Source of the DNA: Tepidamorphaceae bacterium
GTDB taxonomy: Bacteria > Pseudomonadota > Alphaproteobacteria > Rhizobiales > JAKSCL01
DNA: 64,000 bases
Assembly: GCA_028289445.1 (NCBI GenBank)
Contig: JANQPO010000004.1
Location: 248,001-312,000 of the forward strand
Direction: 5' to 3'
Each line of letters begins with the position of its first letter. The first letter of the stretch is position 1. Made by a program: the position numbers and the translations under genes. The notes below the pieces were generated by a model. That model saw only the letters and a program-made list of their open reading frames with translations, made no database searches and had not been told where the DNA came from. Positions 1-9,863 of the stretch are shown here, one piece after another.

Positions 1-77
1 AAAACCGTGCCGCAGCCGATGTGGCTCGCCTCATCAACGATCGAATTTCGACCTATTTCGCGACGCGTCCGCTTTAG
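1..77 (+). CDS. lptE: LptE-like LPS-assembly lipoprotein, C-terminal end only
   Basis: The frame beginning at base 3 reads about 24 codons (NRAAADVARLINDRISTYF and a few more) to a TAG at 75-77. The alanine-rich helix ending in a 'Y-F-A-x-R' tail is what LptE C-termini look like in Hyphomicrobiales, and lptE commonly lies directly upstream of holA. LptE is the outer-membrane lipoprotein that plugs the LptD barrel during lipopolysaccharide insertion. The rest of the gene lies left of the window, so the identification rests on a short tail plus synteny. Confidence 0.55.
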   Translation, partial: NRAAADVARLINDRISTYFATRPL

Positions 78-99
78 GCGAAGCCATCCGAAACGCACC

Positions 100-1125
100 A
101 TGACGAGCCTTAAATCCGCCGCGATTCCAGATTTCCTCGCCAAACCGGACCCGCGTCGGCCGATCGTCCTGTTTTATGGACCCGATCAAGGCCTGTCGTC
201 ACAAAGAGCCGCCGCACTAGCTCAAACGCTTGCTCATAACGCGCCCGAATCGATTATGCGGCTGGACGGCGACGCCTTGGCGGTGGATCCCGGCCGTCTT
301 GCCGAGCACGCCCATGCACAAAACCTGTTCGCCCCAGTTCGCGTCATCCGTGTGCGCGACGGCGTTCAAAGCCTGATGCCGTCGATCAAACCGCTTCTGG
401 CGGATCCGCCAAGCGATGTCGCGATCCTCATTGAGGCTGGAGATCTGAAGAAAGGCGCGCCGCTTCGCAAAGCCGTCGAGGAATCGAACGTCGCCGTCGC
501 AATTGCAAGTTATCCCGACACCGATCGCGATATCGGTCGTCTCATCGATGATATGGTTTTGTCCGCCGACAAGTCGATTGCACCTCTGGCCCGCGATACC
601 CTGATCGAACGGCTCGGGAGCGACCATGCGGTCTCTCGGTCTGAGATCGAGAAGCTTCTGACTTATGTCGGCGATCAAAAGACCATTGATGACGTCGACA
701 TTGCCGCCGTTTGTGGCGACAGCGCTGCGGCTCGACTGGATGCTTTCAGCGATGCCATCGGCAGCGGGTTGCCGGACGCAGCGCTCGATCATCTGCGTCG
801 GCTGGCTGGCGAAGGCGTTGATGAGTCGCGCCTCCTCACCGCGCTAATCCGACATTTTACCAATCTTTACAAAGTATTAACGCTGAAAGCCGACGGCGAA
901 ACGATCCAGGACGCACTTCGCTCGTTTCGGCCGCCGCTACACTATCGGCAACGCGATGCACTTCAGATCCACGCCAAGACTTGGTCGCGCGCAGCCGTCG
1001 AGACGGCACTGATGTTGCTGTATTCGGCGCTCAGCGATAGCCGGCGCGACGCTGACTTGGCACCGATCATTGCCTCTCGTGTCGCGCTAAGGCTGGCCGA
1101 GACGGCACGTCGCAGCGCGCGATAA
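100..1125 (+). CDS. holA: DNA polymerase III subunit delta
   Basis: HolA opens the beta sliding clamp and is a core part of the clamp loader at the replication fork. The protein (341 aa from this start, the usual size is about 340) opens with residues typical of alphaproteobacterial HolA, including 'RRPIVLFYGPDQGL' where the degenerate AAA+ P-loop sits, and ends in the helical collar domain. The reading frame is open back to base 7, but that upstream stretch overlaps the end of lptE in another frame, so the ATG at 100 (23 bp after the lptE stop) is preferred. It is convergent with parB, with one base between the stops. Confidence 0.93.
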   Translation: MTSLKSAAIPDFLAKPDPRRPIVLFYGPDQGLSSQRAAALAQTLAHNAPESIMRLDGDALAVDPGRLAEHAHAQNLFAPVRVIRVRDGVQSLMPSIKPLLADPPSDVAILIEAGDLKKGAPLRKAVEESNVAVAIASYPDTDRDIGRLIDDMVLSADKSIAPLARDTLIERLGSDHAVSRSEIEKLLTYVGDQKTIDDVDIAAVCGDSAAARLDAFSDAIGSGLPDAALDHLRRLAGEGVDESRLLTALIRHFTNLYKVLTLKADGETIQDALRSFRPPLHYRQRDALQIHAKTWSRAAVETALMLLYSALSDSRRDADLAPIIASRVALRLAETARRSAR

Positions 1126-1126
1126 A

Positions 1127-2053
1127 CTATCCGCGCAGGAGCGTGCAGACCGCGTCAAGCTGCTCCAGTGTCGAATAGGCGATCCGAACTTCGCCCTTGC
1201 CGTTGCGATCATCGATCCGAACGATGAGCCCAAGCGCTTCAGAGAGTTGATCCTGAAGCATCCGCGTATCGGCATCCATCCCAATGCCGCCGTCGGCATC
1301 GCCTGCCGGCGCTTCGCTTGGCGGGCTTGACGCTTTCTCGGACGGCCTTTGCGCCGTCTTGACGTCTTCCACCTCCGGATCGCGGGCCAGGACCTCCGCG
1401 TCGCGCACGCTCATCTCGCCCTCGATAATGCGCTGCGCCAAAGCCTCGGGATCGTCGGCCGTGATCAAGGTGCGGGCATGGCCGGCCGTCAGCGCGCCAC
1501 TTTCGATATGTGCGACAACGCTTTCGGGCAGCTTTAGAAGCCGCAATGTGTTGGCGACATGGCTTCGGCTCTTGCCGATCATCTCCGCCATATCCGTTTG
1601 CGTGTAGCCGAATTCGTCGATCAGTCGTTGATAGCCTGATGCTTCTTCGATGGCGTTCAGATCGGTGCGCTGAACGTTCTCGACGATCGCCACCTCCAGC
1701 GCCTCGCGCTCGGACATTTCGACAATGATGACGGGCACATCGGACAGCCCGGCCTTTTGCGCGGCCCGCCAGCGACGCTCGCCAGCGATGATTTCATAGG
1801 GCTCCTGGGGTCCGGTTGTCGGCCGCACCAGAATCGGTTGCACGATGCCCTTGGCGCGAACCGATTGTGTGAGATCGTCCAAATCTGCGGCGTTGAAATT
1901 CCGCCGCGGATTGTTCGGGTTCGGCGCGATAAACTCGATCGGTACTTTGCGCTGTCCCCGCGCCCGGTCGATCGCCTCCGACTCCGTTTGCACCTCACCA
2001 ATCAACGCGGCCAAACCGCGACCGAGCCGTGTCCGCTGCTTATCGTCATTCAT
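1127..2053 (-). CDS. parB: Chromosome-partitioning protein ParB
   Basis: ParB is the CTP-dependent DNA clamp that loads at parS sites near the origin and spreads to form the segregation complex. The 308-aa protein has the N-terminal 'LGRGLAALIGE' lead (residues 10-20, the ParA-contact region), the CTP-binding box GERRWRA (91-97), the ENVQRTDLNAIEEA box (125-138), a helix-turn-helix at about 150-175, a variable acidic/serine linker, and a C-terminal dimerisation domain. It follows parA on the same strand with a 48-bp gap, so the two form one operon. Its target sites are recognisable nearby at 3597, 5594 and 9864. Confidence 0.96.
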   Translation of the reverse strand: MNDDKQRTRLGRGLAALIGEVQTESEAIDRARGQRKVPIEFIAPNPNNPRRNFNAADLDDLTQSVRAKGIVQPILVRPTTGPQEPYEIIAGERRWRAAQKAGLSDVPVIIVEMSEREALEVAIVENVQRTDLNAIEEASGYQRLIDEFGYTQTDMAEMIGKSRSHVANTLRLLKLPESVVAHIESGALTAGHARTLITADDPEALAQRIIEGEMSVRDAEVLARDPEVEDVKTAQRPSEKASSPPSEAPAGDADGGIGMDADTRMLQDQLSEALGLIVRIDDRNGKGEVRIAYSTLEQLDAVCTLLRG

Positions 2054-2101
2054 CGTCGATATCGCCCTTCCCTGCCGGCCTTTCGCCGAATTGTCGACCG
2101 C

Positions 2102-3025
2102 CTACGCGGCTTCCAAAGCACGTTCCTTTTGAATGATCTCGGTGGCCAGGCGTACATAAGCTTGGCTGCCGGCGCAATGGACATCATACAGCAAGACGGG
2201 TTTGCCGTGCGATGGCGCTTCTGAAACGCGGACATTGCGCGGAATGACGGTGTCGTACACGGCGTTGCCCATATATGCGCGAACATCGGCGACGACCTGG
2301 TTCGCCAGATTATTGCGCTTGTCGAACATCGTCAGAACGACGCCATGAATGCTCAGCGTCGGGTTCAGCGTTCGACGCACCTCTTCGACCGTCTTCAAGA
2401 GCTGGCTCAGGCCCTCCAGCGCGAAAAACTCGCATTGCAGCGGGACCAGAACGCTATCTGCGGCCGTCAGCGCATTGACTGTCAAAAGATTGAGCGATGG
2501 CGGGCAGTCGATGAGGACGTAATCAATGCTGGCGCTCGATCCGATCGACTCCGAATGTTCCGGATACGAATCTATACTTCTTTCTATTGGATTATTTCGC
2601 GAATGAATCGTTTTCAATCCGTCGATAGCGGCACGCAGCCGATAATTGCGGTCCGGCAACTCGGCGATTTCGAGTTCGACGCCAAGGAGATCGAGCGTGC
2701 TTGGCGCCACGTAGAGCCGCGGTACCAGCGTTGGGCGAACGGCCTCCCAGAGCGTGGCTTCGCCCATCATGACGTCATACGTCGAGATCTGGCGCTCGCC
2801 TCGATCGATACCCAAACCGGTACTGGCATTACCTTGTGGATCGACATCGATGACAAGCGCAGTTTTGCCAATCGCAGCCAACGCCGTGGCGAGATTGACG
2901 GCGGTCGTCGTTTTCCCAACTCCGCCTTTTTGATTAGCAAGTGTAATAACACGTGGCGTCGTCATTGCGCGCATCGCGACCTGGTGCTCTCGCTGCCTAT
3001 CTGCCATCATCGGTTGCTCCGTCAC
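2102..3025 (-). CDS. parA: Chromosome-partitioning ATPase ParA (with an unusual insertion)
   Basis: ParA is the Walker-type ATPase that moves ParB-parS complexes. The deviant Walker A motif KGGVGKTTT is at residues 33-41, Walker B near 'YVLIDCPPSLN' (169-179). Family members usually run straight from the 'NYRLRAAI' helix into the Walker B strand; here about 25 extra serine-, isoleucine- and glutamate-rich residues (about 139-166, DNA 2528-2611) intervene and their DNA is clearly more AT-rich than the rest of the gene. The first ATG (3025) overlaps the end of rsmG by 29 bp; the internal ATG at residue 21 (MTTPRVITLANQ, 2965) is an equally plausible start and matches common ParA N-termini better. 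The gene lies between rsmG and parB, as usual. Confidence 0.93.
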   Translation of the reverse strand: MTEQPMMADRQREHQVAMRAMTTPRVITLANQKGGVGKTTTAVNLATALAAIGKTALVIDVDPQGNASTGLGIDRGERQISTYDVMMGEATLWEAVRPTLVPRLYVAPSTLDLLGVELEIAELPDRNYRLRAAIDGLKTIHSRNNPIERSIDSYPEHSESIGSSASIDYVLIDCPPSLNLLTVNALTAADSVLVPLQCEFFALEGLSQLLKTVEEVRRTLNPTLSIHGVVLTMFDKRNNLANQVVADVRAYMGNAVYDTVIPRNVRVSEAPSHGKPVLLYDVHCAGSQAYVRLATEIIQKERALEAA

Positions 3026-3674
3026 GCCGCTTGAGCTCCGTAATTGTTAGCACCGTCCCGGTCGGATCACAGAGGCTTTTTTCGCGATTCGCAGAAAATT
3101 TCCAATCTCGATTTGCGTCGGTGACTTCATCCTCGACCGACTGCCCTTTCAAAAATATGCCAGTGGCGCCTCTCGATAACCACGGGACTGCATAGGTGAA
3201 GAGCGCGGTAAGCGGCGCTAACGCGCGCGACGTCACGCCGTCGATGAGCCCCACATCCTCAAAGTTCAGCGTCTCCAGGCGTCGTGTGAGGACAAGAGTA
3301 TTGAGATCCAACGTTCGCGCAACTTCACGTAAAAACGCGGACTTCTTCCCATTGGCTTCGACGAGTATGGTCTTGCTCGATGGATCATCCGCCAGAAGTG
3401 TTGCGATCACGAGGCCGGGAAAGCCGGCGCCGCTTCCCATGTCGAGCCAGATGCGAGCGGCGGGTGCATGACGCAAGACCTGCGCACTATCGCAGAAATG
3501 TCGCGTCCAAATATCGTCGGCGGTCGACTGCCCGATGAGATTGATTCGACTTTGCCATCGTGTGAGTAGGTCCGCGTATACCTTCAGTCGGACCAACGTT
3601 TCACGTGAAACCAATTCCGGTCGGCCCTCCGATAGGACCTGGACATCCCGCTGAATGGCCTCGGTATTTCTCAT
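2997..3674 (-). CDS. rsmG: 16S rRNA (guanine-527-N7)-methyltransferase
   Basis: RsmG (GidB) methylates N7 of G527 in 16S rRNA using S-adenosylmethionine. The protein is 225 aa, near the usual 205-240, with the SAM-binding loop 'DMGSGAGFPG' at residues 78-87. It lies 3 bp downstream of mnmG on the same strand and runs into parA, the standard mnmG-rsmG-parA order. Residues VSRET near position 22-26 are encoded by a parS palindrome embedded in the gene, a feature that recurs in gidB of many bacteria. The ATG at 3674 directly follows the mnmG stop. Confidence 0.95.
   Translation of the reverse strand: MRNTEAIQRDVQVLSEGRPELVSRETLVRLKVYADLLTRWQSRINLIGQSTADDIWTRHFCDSAQVLRHAPAARIWLDMGSGAGFPGLVIATLLADDPSSKTILVEANGKKSAFLREVARTLDLNTLVLTRRLETLNFEDVGLIDGVTSRALAPLTALFTYAVPWLSRGATGIFLKGQSVEDEVTDANRDWKFSANREKSLCDPTGTVLTITELKRRDGATDDGR
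3597..3612. promoter_or_regulatory. parS: parS site inside rsmG
   Basis: The 16-mer CGTTTCACGTGAAACC differs from the general parS consensus TGTTTCACGTGAAACA only at its two outermost bases and contains a perfect 14-bp palindrome. It lies within codons 21-26 of rsmG, 0.6 kb from parA. ParB is expected to load here. Confidence 0.9.
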
Positions 3675-3677
3675 ACA

Positions 3678-5540
3678 TCACGCGGACTGTGATGTGGTTT
3701 TCTTTAGATAGGCGTCGAGATAGATCATCGCACTTGGTGTCATGCCATCAATCCCCGCCGCATCCCGCAGCGTTTCGGGGCCGGATTCCTCAAGTTTTTT
3801 CCTGAGCTCCATCGAGAGTCCCGGGAGCGATAGAAAGTCCAGGTCGGTCGGGATACGCGTCGCCGCATTGCGCCGATAGGTCTCGATATCGCGCCGTTGA
3901 CGACCCAAATAGACAGCATAGATCGCATCGGTCTGCACTTGACGCCGAAGCTCCGGGGAAATCGAGCCGAGGTCCGGCCAAAGCCCGATAAGCGTATCGA
4001 ACGAAATATCGGGGTACGACAGGAGATCGTACGCGGTGCGCCACTGTCCGTCTCGGTTAACCTGAAGGCCATGCCGAAGTGCGGTATCGGGTGTGACACG
4101 GTATTCCTTCAGCGTCTGTGTGGCCCGATCAAGCGCGTCCCTTTTCGCGTGGAACGCTTTTGCGCGTTGCGCGCCAACGCAACCGACACGAAGGCCGATC
4201 TCCGTCAGGCGCTGATCGGCATTGTCGGCGCGCAACGAAAGCCGGTATTCGGCGCGCGACGTGAACATACGGTAGGGTTCGCGCGCGCCACGCTTGATCA
4301 GGTCATCGACCAGAACGCCGAGATAGCCATCGGCGCGATCGAAGATGATGGCATCCGATTGGCCAGCCTGTGCCGCCGCGTTCAGTCCCGCGATCAGTCC
4401 CTGTGCCGCCGCCTCTTCATACCCAGTCGTACCGTTGATCTGACCCGCAAGATAGAGGCCCGCAATCGATCGGACTTCGAGAGTGGGCAGCAGGCTTCGC
4501 GGATCGACATAGTCATACTCGATCGCATATCCGGGTTCTTCGATTTCAACTTTCTCTAGTCCGGGTATGGTTCGTACGAATGCCACTTGTACGTCTTCGG
4601 GAAGCGAGGTCGAAATGCCGTTGGGATAGATTCGATCCGTATCTAATCCCTCCGGTTCAAGAAAGATTTGATGACTATCGCGATCGGCAAATCGGACGAT
4701 TTTGTCCTCGATCGATGGGCAATACCGCGGTCCGATGCCATCGATCTGCCCTGAGTACATGGCCGATCGATCAAGGTTGCCGGCAATGATGCGGTGCGTT
4801 TCCTCGTTCGTCCGCGTGATGTGGCAGTCCACTTGTGGCAGGCTAACGGCCTCAGTCAGCGCCGAAAAGAAAGTCGGATCGAGATCGCCAGGCTGACGAT
4901 CCAGTCCTGACCAATCGATAGTCTTGCCATCGAGGCGCGGCGGTGTTCCGGTCTTCAATCGACCCATGGGGAGACCGGAATTGTAGAGAACGGATGAAAG
5001 AGCGTTGGCCGGCGCCTCGCCACGGCGTCCTGCTGGGATACGCTTTTTGCCAACATGGATCACGCCGCGCAGAAAAGTTCCGGTCGTGAGCACGACCGCA
5101 CCACAGCGCAATACGGTCCCATCGCCAAGCCCTACCCCGCGAACGCAATGATCGTCGATGTCGAGTGTCGTAACCTCACCCTCGACGATGTCGAGGTTGT
5201 CGTAGGCGCGAAGAGCCGCTTGACTCGCGTCCTTGTAGACCTTGCGGTCGGCCTGTGCCCGCGGCCCTTGCACGGCCGCGCCCTTGCGGCGATTGAGCAA
5301 GCGAAATTGGATTCCGGCCGCGTCGGCGATGCGCCCCATCAATCCATCCAGCGCATCGATCTCCCGGACCAGATGCCCCTTGCCAAGGCCACCGATCGCT
5401 GGGTTGCACGACATCGTCCCAATCGCGTCGAAACTGTGCGTCGCAAGCGCCGTTCGAGCCCCCATACGCGCAGCGGCGGCTGCCGCCTCTAACCCGGCAT
5501 GGCCGCCACCGACCACAATCACGTCGTAGGCCTTGGTCAT
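3678..5540 (-). CDS. mnmG: tRNA 5-carboxymethylaminomethyl-uridine-34 synthase, FAD subunit
   Basis: MnmG (GidA) works with MnmE to modify U34 of tRNAs reading split codon boxes, using FAD, NADH and methylene-tetrahydrofolate or glycine. Length is 620 aa, as normal. The dinucleotide fold GGGHAG is at residues 11-16, the '[19 protein letters not shown]' signature near 46-64, and the second signature '[16 protein letters not shown]' near 367-382. It is followed after 3 bp by rsmG and preceded by mnmE on the same strand, with 95 bp between them that contain a parS site. Confidence 0.97.
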   Translation of the reverse strand: MTKAYDVIVVGGGHAGLEAAAAAARMGARTALATHSFDAIGTMSCNPAIGGLGKGHLVREIDALDGLMGRIADAAGIQFRLLNRRKGAAVQGPRAQADRKVYKDASQAALRAYDNLDIVEGEVTTLDIDDHCVRGVGLGDGTVLRCGAVVLTTGTFLRGVIHVGKKRIPAGRRGEAPANALSSVLYNSGLPMGRLKTGTPPRLDGKTIDWSGLDRQPGDLDPTFFSALTEAVSLPQVDCHITRTNEETHRIIAGNLDRSAMYSGQIDGIGPRYCPSIEDKIVRFADRDSHQIFLEPEGLDTDRIYPNGISTSLPEDVQVAFVRTIPGLEKVEIEEPGYAIEYDYVDPRSLLPTLEVRSIAGLYLAGQINGTTGYEEAAAQGLIAGLNAAAQAGQSDAIIFDRADGYLGVLVDDLIKRGAREPYRMFTSRAEYRLSLRADNADQRLTEIGLRVGCVGAQRAKAFHAKRDALDRATQTLKEYRVTPDTALRHGLQVNRDGQWRTAYDLLSYPDISFDTLIGLWPDLGSISPELRRQVQTDAIYAVYLGRQRRDIETYRRNAATRIPTDLDFLSLPGLSMELRKKLEESGPETLRDAAGIDGMTPSAMIYLDAYLKKTTSQSA

Positions 5541-5593
5541 CAGCTTACAGTCGCTTCCACTCGCTCATTGGCGCGCCGTATATACCTATTTTG

Positions 5594-5609
5594 CGTTTCA
5601 CGTGAAACC
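5594..5609. promoter_or_regulatory. parS: parS site between mnmG and mnmE
   Basis: The same 16-mer as the rsmG site, CGTTTCACGTGAAACC (14 of 16 match to TGTTTCACGTGAAACA, perfect 14-bp palindrome). It lies in the 95-bp gap between mnmE and mnmG, so it is not under coding constraint, which strengthens the assignment. Confidence 0.9.
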
Positions 5610-5635
5610 CCATACGTAACCGACTGCATTGCGAC

Positions 5636-6946
5636 CTATTTTCCCAAACAGAACTCGGAGAAGATCAGATCGAGTAGCATATCGGCGTCGACCGATCCTG
5701 TCAGACGGCCAAGGCTATCGACAGCCTGTCGAAGATTGTCGACGCGAATGTCAGTTAGAAGATCAGTGCCGGAGTTGTACCGCTTCAGGTGCCCGCACGC
5801 TTCGTTCAAGCATTGCCGATGACGTGCGCGTGTGATGAGTGCTGTTTCGCGGCCCGAGGTCTGGGTTTCTGCAAACGTCTTCAGTCGCCTTACGAGGTCG
5901 CTTATGCCGTCTCCCGTCTTTGCGGAGAGCTTGATCTCCGCGACCAGATCATCGTCAACGCTTCGATCGGATTTGTTCCCGACAACCCATATCGGCACTT
6001 TGCCGCCCGCCGACGCCGGTACTGGATCAGTGAGATCGACAAGCCAGATGATCAAATCCGCATTGGCCATCCGATCTTCAGCGCGTCGAACGCCCTCGCG
6101 CTCGATCGCGTCACTTGTCTCCTGAAGCCCGGCCGTATCGATCAGGGTGACGGCCGTGCCGGCCAGGTCGAGGTTGACCTCAAGCAGGTCGCGCGTGGTT
6201 CCAGCGATCGGCGACGTAATCGCGATGTCACGCGCCGCCAAACGATTGAGAAGGGTCGACTTTCCAGCATTCGGCGCGCCAGCGATGACAATCGTGAGCC
6301 CATCTCGAATACGTTCGCCGAGATGATTGTCGTCAAGAAGCGCGGCCATTTCCATCTGCAGAGCACGCGCGTCATGGGCGACCTCTTCGTCGATCGACTC
6401 CGTGATCTCGCCTTCGTCTGCGAAGTCAAATCCCGCCTCCGCCAAAGCGAGACAGCGGATAAGGCGCTGACGCCAATCTTCAATGCGACGATGGAAGGCG
6501 CCATCTAGCGATCGTATGGCTTGCAGGCGCTGCGACTTGGTTTCCGCCTCGACCAGGTCGGCAAGTCCCTCGATCTGTGTGAGGTCCAGCTTGCCGTTCT
6601 CGAATGCGCGCCGCGTGAATTCGCCCGGATCGGCCGGGCGCATGAGATCCATTCTGCCAAGCGCGTCGAGAAGTCCTTTGATGACGGCGCGACTGCCATG
6701 AACATGATATTCAACGCAATCCTCGCCGGTAAAACTCTTCGGTGCTTCAAAGGCAAGAACAAGAGCGCGATCGATGATGTCCCCATCCCGCGGATCACGC
6801 AAAGTTCTCAGAACAGGTTTCCGTGTCGGCAGCATCGCGCCCGTAAGGGTTTCCGCGCCTGCCCCGCTTTGAGGGCCGCTGGTTCGAATAACCGCAACCC
6901 CGGATTTCCCAGGCGGTGTCGAGACCGCGAAGATCGTGTCAGACAT
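5636..6946 (-). CDS. mnmE: tRNA modification GTPase MnmE
   Basis: MnmE (TrmE) is the GTPase partner of MnmG in U34 modification. From the ATG at 6946 the protein is 436 aa and starts MSDTIFAVSTPPGKSG, the family's standard opening; a longer start 12 bp upstream is possible but adds nothing conserved. The N-terminal folate-binding domain is followed by helices, the inserted G domain with P-loop GAPNAGKS (223-230) and 'DTAGLQET', and the C-terminal FCLGK box with the catalytic cysteine at the very end. It is divergent from the decayed gene at 6979. Confidence 0.96.
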   Translation of the reverse strand: MSDTIFAVSTPPGKSGVAVIRTSGPQSGAGAETLTGAMLPTRKPVLRTLRDPRDGDIIDRALVLAFEAPKSFTGEDCVEYHVHGSRAVIKGLLDALGRMDLMRPADPGEFTRRAFENGKLDLTQIEGLADLVEAETKSQRLQAIRSLDGAFHRRIEDWRQRLIRCLALAEAGFDFADEGEITESIDEEVAHDARALQMEMAALLDDNHLGERIRDGLTIVIAGAPNAGKSTLLNRLAARDIAITSPIAGTTRDLLEVNLDLAGTAVTLIDTAGLQETSDAIEREGVRRAEDRMANADLIIWLVDLTDPVPASAGGKVPIWVVGNKSDRSVDDDLVAEIKLSAKTGDGISDLVRRLKTFAETQTSGRETALITRARHRQCLNEACGHLKRYNSGTDLLTDIRVDNLRQAVDSLGRLTGSVDADMLLDLIFSEFCLGK

Positions 6947-6978
6947 GGCGTGATACATCTCGTATAGAGGGGATCGGC

Positions 6979-8450
6979 ATGTCGATGCCCCATCAGTATC
7001 TTCGATTTATGAATCGGTTGCACCAATCATCAAGCCCCTATCTGCTTCGGCATGAAGACAACCCAGTTCATTGGTGCAAATGGGGCCTGAAGCATTAGAA
7101 GGGGCACAACGAGACAACAAACCGATCGTCTCAAGCATCGGCTATACGGCTTGTCACTATTGCCAACTTATAGCGCCCGAATCTCTTGAAGACGACGAGA
7201 CGGCCGACGTGCTGAACCAGCACTTAATCTCGATAAAAGTCGATCTCGAAGAGCGGCCGGATGTGGATCAAGTGCACATGTTGGCCCTTCACGCTTGGAG
7301 GGCGCAGCGCGGCTGGCCTTGGTCGATGTTTCCAAAGCCAGATGCCACGCCGTTTTGGGGTGGGACCTATGTTCCAAGAGTCCCGCGATATGGGCAGCTC
7401 GCATTAACACAGGTCCTCAATGCGATCATCGATCTATACCAGACGACGCCCAACAAAGTCGACCGAAACGGTTAGGAGCTTCGACGCATCTTGACGGAGA
7501 GCAAAACGTCAGCGACGGGTCGGACTCAATTCGACGACATAGTAGAGCCCGCCGCCAATCATGCTTGAATGCATCCGATCCCGTCCGCGATGGGACACGG
7601 CGCGTGCCAAAATCTCCCAACATCTCGCTCCTGGAGGTTTCGCACACAGGAAAACCTCCACGCCGCTCAGGTCGGTCACACACTCCCGACCATGGGCAAT
7701 AGTGAAGCCTATGACCGCCTCGGCGGCGAGTTCGCACGCTATTGTTTTGATGAGATCTGGCTCATGCCGCATTTTCAAGCGATGCTCTACGTCAAGCGCC
7801 CAGCTCCTGCGATTGATGGCGTATGCGCCAAAAGCGCACGCGAATCCTCTGTTTGCTGAAAAGGTCGAAGAAGCCGCTGGCTGGCTCGAGCGCGATCTGA
7901 CCGTCGACGGCAAGCACTATGTCTATCATCAAAGGCGATCGCGGATGCTCTGAGTCCCGGTTCTAAGCCATTCTGAAGCGCCTACAACATCAACGGGAGC
8001 GGCAATATCGAATTGAAGTCGATCCCGAACCTTTTGAAATCCAATCCTCAATACGGAACCGAATCGGAAAACCGGTTGCGCAAGAACCGAGAGATGCGCC
8101 TTGCGGCACGTAAGAAGCGTACTCCACGATCGCGCGACGGATAAAGCGCTGGCCGACTGGACCGGATATCTCGGTGAAGCTCGAGCCGTATACGGCTACC
8201 GTTTTACACGGCTCGAATGGTTCGCGGGATCGGGTGGGCTTTTCGTGGCCGCAGCTGACGACAACGGTATTATCCCCCGACCCCTTGCGGGAGCCGATGA
8301 AGCCACGTCAAACGCATGAGGGCCGGCGGCGCAGGCGTTCGTCTCCATGTGCTCTCGGGAAAATCGCACTATGGGGATCGCGCCAATGAGATCGTCGAGC
8401 GATGCGCCGATTAGGCCAAGAGGAATGTCTTTGGTATCGCGCTCTAAGGC
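6979..8450 (+). pseudogene. Decayed thioredoxin-domain gene (YyaL/SPATA20, DUF255 family)
   Basis: Pieces of one DUF255/YyaL-type protein can be read in order but in different frames. They are 'MNRLHQSSSPYLLRHEDNPV' (from 7009), the thioredoxin part 'KPIVSSIGYTACHYCQ' and 'VDLEERPDVDQVHM' (7074-7475), 'GGEFARYCFDEIWLMPHF' (about 7720-7780), 'EKVEEAAGWLERDLTVDGKH' (about 7860-7915), and 'ATDKALADWTGYLGEARAVY' (about 8133-8190). Intact relatives are about 670 aa and run to an alpha-barrel domain; here stops and frameshifts break it into at least four segments and much of the middle is missing. It lies between mnmE and rho. The right boundary is approximate. No intact product is expected. Confidence 0.85.
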
Positions 8451-8496
8451 TCTCAGACCGGCGCTAGACGCCCAGTCTAAGTATCTTGGAGGTGTC

Positions 8497-8547
8497 CTTT
8501 GTCGCAGACGCGTTCAAGGCCCTGCAGCAGCCGCTACAGCGACAAAG
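8497..8547 (-). terminator. Inverted repeat abutting the rho stop codon
   Basis: Perfect 9-bp arms CTTTGTCGC (8497-8505) and GCGACAAAG (8539-8547) flank 33 bases and end exactly at the rho stop codon. The long loop contains further self-complementary bases (GCAGC/GCTGC-type). There is no strong U-tract, so it may be a 3'-end stability hairpin or a weak terminator rather than a canonical intrinsic one. Confidence 0.4.
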
Positions 8548-9813
8548 CTATGTGTTCATAGAGTCGAAGAACTCGGAATTGCTCTTCGTCTGCTTGAGCT
8601 TGTCGATGAGAAATTCGATGGCATCGACCGTTCCCATCGGCGCCAGAATGCGGCGCAGCACAAAAACTTTCTTGAGCTCGTCGGGCGGTACAAGGAGTTC
8701 TTCCTTCCGGGTGCCGGACTTTTGGATATCGATCGCCGGGAATGTTCGCTTGTCCGCGACCTTGCGATCAAGGACAATTTCCGAGTTGCCGGTGCCCTTG
8801 AACTCTTCGAAGATCACCTCATCCATGCGGCTACCGGTATCAATCAACGCCGTCGCGATGATGGTCAGCGATCCACCCTCTTCGATATTCCGCGCGGCGC
8901 CAAAGAACCGTTTTGGCCGCTGAAGAGCGTTAGCATCCACACCGCCGGTCAACACTTTGCCCGACGAGGGAACGACAGTGTTATAAGCTCGTCCGAGGCG
9001 CGTGATAGAATCAAGCAGGATCACGACATCCCGTCCATGCTCGACGAGCCGCTTGGCTTTTTCGATCACCATCTCCGCGACTTGTACGTGACGCGACGCC
9101 GGCTCATCGAATGTCGAAGACACGACCTCGCCGCGCACAGAGCGCTGCATGTCGGTCACTTCTTCCGGTCGCTCATCGATCAACAACACGATCAAGTAGC
9201 ATTCTGGATGATTGGCAGTCACTGAATGCGCAATGTTCTGAAGGATGACGGTTTTGCCCGTCCGCGGCGGCGCGACGATAAGCGCACGCTGGCCTTTACC
9301 AAGCGGCGAAACGAGATCGATGACGCGCGCTGAACGATCCTTGATCGTCGGATCATCGATTTCCATCTTGATGCGTTCATCAGGATAGAGCGGCGTCAGA
9401 TTATCGAAGTGAATCTTATGGCGCGCCTGCTCGGGATCCTCGAAATTGATCGCATTGACTTTCAAGAGCGCAAAGTATCGTTCGCCATCCTTTGGGCTGC
9501 GAATCTGGCCCTCGACCGTATCTCCGGTCCGCAGGCTGAACCGGCGAATCTGCGAGGGGCTGATATAGATATCATCGGGACCGGCAAGGTAGTTCGCGTC
9601 GGGAGAGCGCAGAAAGCCAAAACCGTCCTGCAACACCTCGACAACGCCTTCACCGATGATCTCGACATCCTGACCGGCAAGCTGCTTCAGGATCGCAAAC
9701 ATCAGTTCCTGTTTGCGAAGCGTGCTTGCGTTCTCGACGTCGAGGTCTTCCGCAAAAGCCAATAGCTCTGTCGGCGACTTGGCCTTAAGGTCCTTGAGTT
9801 TCATTTCCCGCAT
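8548..9813 (-). CDS. rho: Transcription termination factor Rho
   Basis: Rho is the hexameric RNA-dependent ATPase that ends many transcripts. The ATG at 9813 gives [20 protein letters not shown], the normal alphaproteobacterial start, and a 421-aa protein of usual length; an ATG 15 bp upstream is also open. The N-terminal Rho domain and cold-shock-like RNA-binding fold ('[20 protein letters not shown]', about 67-86) precede the Walker A region '[13 protein letters not shown]' and the Q-loop/R-loop region. Rho, hemJ and hemE follow one another on this strand, in the common order for the order Hyphomicrobiales. Confidence 0.97.
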   Translation of the reverse strand: MREMKLKDLKAKSPTELLAFAEDLDVENASTLRKQELMFAILKQLAGQDVEIIGEGVVEVLQDGFGFLRSPDANYLAGPDDIYISPSQIRRFSLRTGDTVEGQIRSPKDGERYFALLKVNAINFEDPEQARHKIHFDNLTPLYPDERIKMEIDDPTIKDRSARVIDLVSPLGKGQRALIVAPPRTGKTVILQNIAHSVTANHPECYLIVLLIDERPEEVTDMQRSVRGEVVSSTFDEPASRHVQVAEMVIEKAKRLVEHGRDVVILLDSITRLGRAYNTVVPSSGKVLTGGVDANALQRPKRFFGAARNIEEGGSLTIIATALIDTGSRMDEVIFEEFKGTGNSEIVLDRKVADKRTFPAIDIQKSGTRKEELLVPPDELKKVFVLRRILAPMGTVDAIEFLIDKLKQTKSNSEFFDSMNT

Positions 9814-9863
9814 GGGGATAAGCATCACATGTTGTGGGAGAGATGGTGTGCCGGGGCGCGAAT

